A DNA stretch of 64,000 bases from an uncultured Mucilaginibacter sp. (GTDB lineage: Bacteria > Bacteroidota > Bacteroidia > Sphingobacteriales > Sphingobacteriaceae), in NCBI GenBank assembly GCA_903864275.1, contig CAIPFE010000040.1, forward strand, positions 61,575 through 125,574. The letters run 5' to 3'. A program made the translations under genes and the position numbers. The notes under the pieces were generated by a model. That model saw only the letters and a list, made by a program, of their open reading frames with translations. It had not been told where the DNA came from and ran no database searches. This document shows, piece by piece, positions 60,729-64,000 of the stretch; the first letter of the stretch is position 1; each line of letters starts with the position of its first letter.

Positions 60729-61841
60729 ATGCCAGTTCCATTCATCAACATCACCGAAATTGATATTTACCGTTTCAGCATACCAATGGAGCCGTTTACT
60801 ATAGCTACCGGGACTATGGACTATGCGCAGAATATTTTTATCCGGGTGCATACCAATGCCGGGTTTTACGGGGTGGGGGAGTGCTCGGCTTTTCCGGCCA
60901 TAGTTGGCGAAACCCAGGATACTTGTTTAATTATGGCCCGTGAATTTGCAAAGTTGTGGAAGGATAAGGATGCGCTCGATATTCCCGCCCGTTTGCAGGA
61001 TCTGCATAATTTTACAGCGCGCAATACCACCATCAAAAGCGCGTTCGACATGGCGCTTTACGATATTGCCGCCAAAAATGCGGACTTACCGCTTTACCGG
61101 TTTTTAGGTGGTGAGAAACGGGAAGTTGAATCCGATATAACTATCGGTATAGCAACGCCGGAAGTAATGGCCGGTAAAGCATTAATATTTAAAGACTCGG
61201 GCGCTAAAATACTTAAAGTGAAATTGGGAAAAAACGCAGTTGAGGATGTCAAACGTATTAAGCAGATCCGCGAAGCAGTCGGCAACGAGTTAAAGATACG
61301 TATTGATGCTAACCAGGGCTGGAGCTTTGACGATTCAGTTTTTGCTTTGCAGGCGCTGGATAAATATGATGTTGAATTTTGCGAACAACCCATGCGTACC
61401 TGGTATGATGACCGCCTGCCCGAGCTTTTGCGACTTTCGCCGGTGAAGATCATGGCAGATGAAAGCGTTTACAACCATCACGACGCCCGGAAGCTGATCA
61501 ATAGCGGTTCGTGCCATTATATAAATATAAAGCTGGCGAAATCGGGGGGGATTTATGAAGCCCGCCAAATTCACGATCTTGCTGCCTCAAAAGGCATTGC
61601 CTGTATGATGGGGGGTATGCTGGAGAGCCGTATAGCGTTAAGCGCCAAACTGCATTTTGTTTATGCCAGCCCCAATATTCAGTTTTATGATATGGATACC
61701 TGCCTGCTTGGCCATCTGGAAGACCCATGTGTTGGCGGAGTTACTTACAACGGCTATAAATTAAATATTGACGATACACCGGGCATTGGCGCAGACGCTG
61801 ACGAAGAGTTTTTGAAAGGATGCGAGAAATTTACTGTCTGA
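60729..61841 (+). CDS. Dipeptide epimerase (enolase superfamily)
   Basis: Enolase-superfamily enzyme that changes the chirality of the second residue of dipeptides, such as L-Ala-D/L-Glu from peptidoglycan. The 370 residues have Lys163/Lys165 in ILKVKLG, metal ligands Asp193 (RIDANQG), Glu219 (FCEQP) and Asp244 (MADES), and the opposite Lys268 in INIKLAKSGG. The overall match to dipeptide epimerases is good. Murein recycling is the probable role; the exact dipeptide needs assay. A strong hairpin separates it from the convergent M20 peptidase, which could act on related peptides. Confidence 0.93.
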   Translation: MPVPFINITEIDIYRFSIPMEPFTIATGTMDYAQNIFIRVHTNAGFYGVGECSAFPAIVGETQDTCLIMAREFAKLWKDKDALDIPARLQDLHNFTARNTTIKSAFDMALYDIAAKNADLPLYRFLGGEKREVESDITIGIATPEVMAGKALIFKDSGAKILKVKLGKNAVEDVKRIKQIREAVGNELKIRIDANQGWSFDDSVFALQALDKYDVEFCEQPMRTWYDDRLPELLRLSPVKIMADESVYNHHDARKLINSGSCHYINIKLAKSGGIYEARQIHDLAASKGIACMMGGMLESRIALSAKLHFVYASPNIQFYDMDTCLLGHLEDPCVGGVTYNGYKLNIDDTPGIGADADEEFLKGCEKFTV

Positions 61842-61857
61842 ACCGTGATTTGACCAT

Positions 61858-61932
61858 GATTAAACGGATTTAAGGATTGCCGGGATGCCAAAACCCGACA
61901 GGCATCCGGGCAATCCTTAAATCTGTTTAATC
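61858..61932. terminator. Long bidirectional terminator palindrome
   Basis: A 32-nt left arm (61858-61889) and a 32-nt right arm (61901-61932) match at 30 positions, loop 11 nt. It lies between the convergent epimerase and M20 peptidase genes. The right arm covers the M20 stop codon. It belongs to the GATTAAACGGATTTAAGGAT word family. Confidence 0.85.
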
Positions 61933-63300
61933 GCGGTTAAGTTCGGCAAAATATTTATGGAATAACGGTATGGTTTCAATTCCTTTATAGTAATTAAAAA
62001 TATCATACTTCTCATTTGGAGAATGCAGCGCATCACTGTCCAGCCCGAAACCCATGAGCACTGTTTTAATGCCTAATTCAGCTTCAAATAAGGCAACAAT
62101 GGGAATACTACCACCGCCGCGCGTTGGTATAGGTTCTTTCCCAAATGATTCTTTGATGGCTTTTTGCGCCGCGCGGTAAGCGATGCTGTCGGTCGGGGTA
62201 ACCGCAGGTTCGCCGCCATGATGCGGGGTTATTTTTACTTTTACAGAGCGCGGCGCTATTTTTTCAAAATGATCGGTAAAAAGTTTCGTAACTTCTTCGA
62301 AACCCTGGTTTGGCACCAGCCGCATTGAAATTTTTGCACGGGCGGCTGAGGGCAATACAGTTTTGGCGCCTTCGCCGGTGTACCCCCCCCAAATGCCGTT
62401 TACTTCAAGGGTAGGGCGGGTGCCGGTGCGTTCAAATGTAGTATAGCCTTTTTCGCCCCATAATTCATCAACGCCAAGGTCTTTTTTATATTCATCCTCA
62501 TCATAAGGTGCATTATTAAGCGCTTTGCGCTCTTCCGTAGTTAAGTCAATTACGTTGTTATAAAAGCCAGGTATGGTAATATGGTTGTTTTCATCGTGCA
62601 TGGAGGCTATCATTTTAGCCAGTATAGTCGCCGGGTTCGCCACGGCCCCGCCATATACTCCCGAATGCAGGTCGCGGTTGGGGCCGGTTACTTCAACTTC
62701 AACGTACGACAAGCCGCGAAGCCCGGTTTCGAGTGAAGGATGTTCCATACTTATCATCGAAGTATCAGAAATCAGCACTACATCAGCTTTTAACCTGCTT
62801 TTATTTTGGTTTACAAAAATGCCGAGGTTTGATGAGCCTACTTCTTCTTCACCCTCTATCATAAACTTAATATTGCAGGGCAAAGTGCCGGTTTGCACCA
62901 TCAGCTCAAATGCCTTTACATGCATATAAAACTGGCCCTTATCGTCGCAGGCGCCACGCGCGTATATTTTACCGTTGCGTATGGTTGGTTCAAAGGGGGG
63001 CGTTTTCCAAAGTTCAAGCGGGTCGGGCGGTTGTACATCGTAGTGGCCGTAAACCAAAACGGTGGGTTTTGATGCGTCGATCATTTTTTCACCATAAACA
63101 ATCGGATTGCCGGCTGTCTGGCAAACTTCCACGTTTTGTGCTCCGGCATCGCGCAGTTTCTCCGCAACAAAGTCGGCGGTTTTTAATATATCCTGTTTAT
63201 ATTTTGGGTCCGCGCTAACCGATTGGAAACGTAACAGATCAAATAACTCGTCCAATAAGCGTTGTTTGTGCTGTTCAATATACTGTGTTATAAGCTGCAT
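61927..63300 (-). CDS. M20 family dipeptidase
   Basis: Zinc metallopeptidase of the M20/CNDP family, cytosolic, 457 residues. The metal ligands are His and Asp in VLVYGHYDVQPPD, Asp in RGACDDKGQ, the Glu pair in EGEEEVGS, Asp in VLISDTSM and the C-terminal His in DALHSPNEKYD. The dimerisation or lid domain includes LHSGVYGGAVANP. Dipeptides, perhaps from cell-wall turnover, are likely substrates. It converges with the dipeptide epimerase, an arrangement consistent with murein peptide use. The stop codon is part of the terminator hairpin. Confidence 0.95.
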   Translation of the reverse strand: MQLITQYIEQHKQRLLDELFDLLRFQSVSADPKYKQDILKTADFVAEKLRDAGAQNVEVCQTAGNPIVYGEKMIDASKPTVLVYGHYDVQPPDPLELWKTPPFEPTIRNGKIYARGACDDKGQFYMHVKAFELMVQTGTLPCNIKFMIEGEEEVGSSNLGIFVNQNKSRLKADVVLISDTSMISMEHPSLETGLRGLSYVEVEVTGPNRDLHSGVYGGAVANPATILAKMIASMHDENNHITIPGFYNNVIDLTTEERKALNNAPYDEDEYKKDLGVDELWGEKGYTTFERTGTRPTLEVNGIWGGYTGEGAKTVLPSAARAKISMRLVPNQGFEEVTKLFTDHFEKIAPRSVKVKITPHHGGEPAVTPTDSIAYRAAQKAIKESFGKEPIPTRGGGSIPIVALFEAELGIKTVLMGFGLDSDALHSPNEKYDIFNYYKGIETIPLFHKYFAELNRD

Positions 63301-63567
63301 TGTTGTAAATTTTGGGGCAAATATAAGGTTTGTTTTGCGGGAAAAAAGAGAATAACAGACAGCATATTTTAGTAATATAAATGGCTATAGACTTGGTTAA
63401 CAAGAGCCACTTTAGGTTGTTAATATGGAGCAAATGGCATATATTAAAGATGTTTGTGCGTTGAGGGCCAGGCAAATAAATAGCCCTGCAACGTTTGTTG
63501 CAAAAAAAAAAATCTGCACCAAACAAATGGAACAGATTTTAAAAAATAAAATTTTAAGAGCGCGCTA
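63301..63567. other. 267-nt spacer between the M20 and 11-residue-repeat genes
   Basis: AT-rich. It holds the minus-strand terminator below, near the repeat gene. The side near the M20 gene has a -7-like TATTTTGA in the minus strand but nothing I would call a promoter. No further gene is visible. Confidence 0.5.
63502..63540 (-). terminator. Terminator of the 11-residue repeat gene
   Basis: AAAATCTG (minus strand 63540-63533) and CAGATTTT (63516-63509) form a stem over a 16-nt loop and end in a run of nine or more T (63510-63502). It lies 28 nt after the stop codon of the repeat gene. Confidence 0.8.
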
Positions 63568-64000
63568 TTAATTTAAATCAGCGCTGCTTGTATCTTTCTT
63601 TTCGCCCAAATCAGCGCTGCTTGTATCTTTCTTTTCGCCTAAATCAGCGCTGCTTGTATCTTTCTTTTCGCCTAAATCAGCGCTGCTTGTATCTTTCTTT
63701 TCGCCTAAATCAGCACTGCTTGTATCTTTCTTTTCGCCCAAATCGGCGCTGCTTGTATCTTTCTTTTCGCCCAAATCAGCGCTGCTTGTATCTTTCTTTT
63801 CGCCTAAGTCAGCGCTGCTTGTATCTTTCTTTTCGCCTAAGTCAGCGCTGCTTGTATCTTTCTTTTCGCCCAAATCAGCGCTGCTTGTATCTTTCTTTTC
63901 GCCTAAATCAGCGCTGCTTGTATCTTTCTTTTCGCCCAAGTCCGCGCTGCTTGTATCTTTCTTTTCGCCTAAATCAGCGCTGCTTGTATCTTTCTTTTCG
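63568..64000 (-). CDS. Protein of exact 11-residue repeats, 5' end outside window
   Basis: A minus-strand frame that runs past the right edge. In the window it codes for 13 near-identical units of 11 residues, KKDTSSADLGE, followed by LN and a TAA stop. The unit is charged and hydrophilic (KKD/E..D), so the product is probably disordered and extended. Across the 13 units all base changes are synonymous (TTA/TTG for Leu, GAT/GAC for Asp, GCT/GCC/GCG for Ala, AGC/AGT for Ser), which argues for selection on the protein. A good terminator follows. I do not recognise the family; the start, any signal peptide and the remaining part lie outside. Confidence 0.8.
   Translation of the reverse strand, partial: EKKDTSSADLGEKKDTSSADLGEKKDTSSADLGEKKDTSSADLGEKKDTSSADLGEKKDTSSADLGEKKDTSSADLGEKKDTSSADLGEKKDTSSADLGEKKDTSSADLGEKKDTSSADLGEKKDTSSADLGEKKDTSSADLN
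63571..64000 (-). repeat. 33-nt tandem repeat, 13 units
   Basis: Period 33 nt without spacers, units identical except for synonymous changes. It is coding, so this is not a CRISPR array. The repeat reaches the window edge; total length is not known. Confidence 0.9.

Noticed and set aside
63571..64000. CRISPR-like tandem repeat
   Set aside because: Period is 33 nt with no spacers, and all changes are synonymous in one reading frame, so it is a coding repeat.
1..64000. tRNA, rRNA, insertion sequences, prophage
   Set aside because: I found no cloverleaf, rRNA segment, transposase or integrase in either strand by reading; a tRNAscan/Infernal run would be needed to exclude small RNAs.

Overview
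This 64 kb window is chromosomal DNA from a member of the Bacteroidota, most likely Sphingobacteriaceae and Mucilaginibacter-like. The evidence is the gene content (SusD-free but rich in S9/S41 peptidases, GIN-domain DUF2807 proteins, DUF4290 next to murA, exonuclease/GIY-YIG fusions, LytS/LytTR pairs), promoter boxes of the TAnnTTTG type, weak or absent Shine-Dalgarno sequences, and moderate GC content. The genus is inferred from overall resemblance, not shown by a marker gene. I see no rRNA, tRNA, insertion sequence, prophage or CRISPR array.

Layout. 0-4 kb: two tandem S9 peptidases. 4-15 kb: mostly minus-strand housekeeping genes (exonuclease/GIY-YIG protein, yidC, pyrG, an M23 lipoprotein, kdsB, a lipoprotein, a deoxynucleoside kinase, trpS). 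15-18 kb: two PlsC-type acyltransferases, gatC and an ABC ATPase. 17.6-20 kb: an apparent operon in which two paralogous proteins of unknown function flank an exported cyanophycinase. 20-27 kb: an SRPBCC protein, GH19 chitinase, cobalamin adenosyltransferase, small proteins, ispD, queA and a MacB-like permease. 27-37 kb: a 1093-residue hybrid histidine kinase, citrate synthase, a WD40-like amidohydrolase and RecQ. 37.7-47.8 kb: four DUF2807/GIN-domain exported proteins mixed with a START-domain protein, an erythromycin-esterase-like protein, an AAA ATPase, an S41 peptidase and a LytS/LytTR two-component pair. 48-55 kb: a diheme cytochrome c, tig-clpP-clpX, AMP nucleosidase and cystathionine beta-synthase. 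55-64 kb: a frameshifted DUF6438-like lipoprotein gene, a GT39 family protein, murA-DUF4290, a dipeptide epimerase, an M20 dipeptidase, and at the right edge a gene made of exact 11-residue repeats.

Three things stand out beyond the gene list. First, most spacers are filled with short degenerate words, a different word family in each spacer (at least ten families), usually one orientation on the left and its complement on the right, so the spacer can fold back on itself. The words often reach into stop codons, start codons and even terminal codons, most clearly at both ends of ispD. The spacer before the MacB-like permease carries two opposed arrays of such words spaced about 20-24 nt. Second, the three short DUF2807 genes share an ECF-sigma-like promoter, GTAACG-N15-(C/G)GTCTTA, and similar motifs precede the ABC ATPase, the MacB-like permease and the fourth DUF2807 gene. 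Third, the terminal 33-nt repeat array has only synonymous variation across 13 visible units, which points to selection on the 11-residue protein unit.

Functionally, the window links envelope building (murA, kdsB, plsC paralogs, yidC, GT39, M23, LolD/MacB-like transport, dipeptide epimerase) with protein quality control (tig, clpP, clpX) and exported peptidases. The 37-48 kb block, with its paralogous exported GIN-domain proteins and shared promoter, is the best candidate for a little-described envelope-stress regulon.
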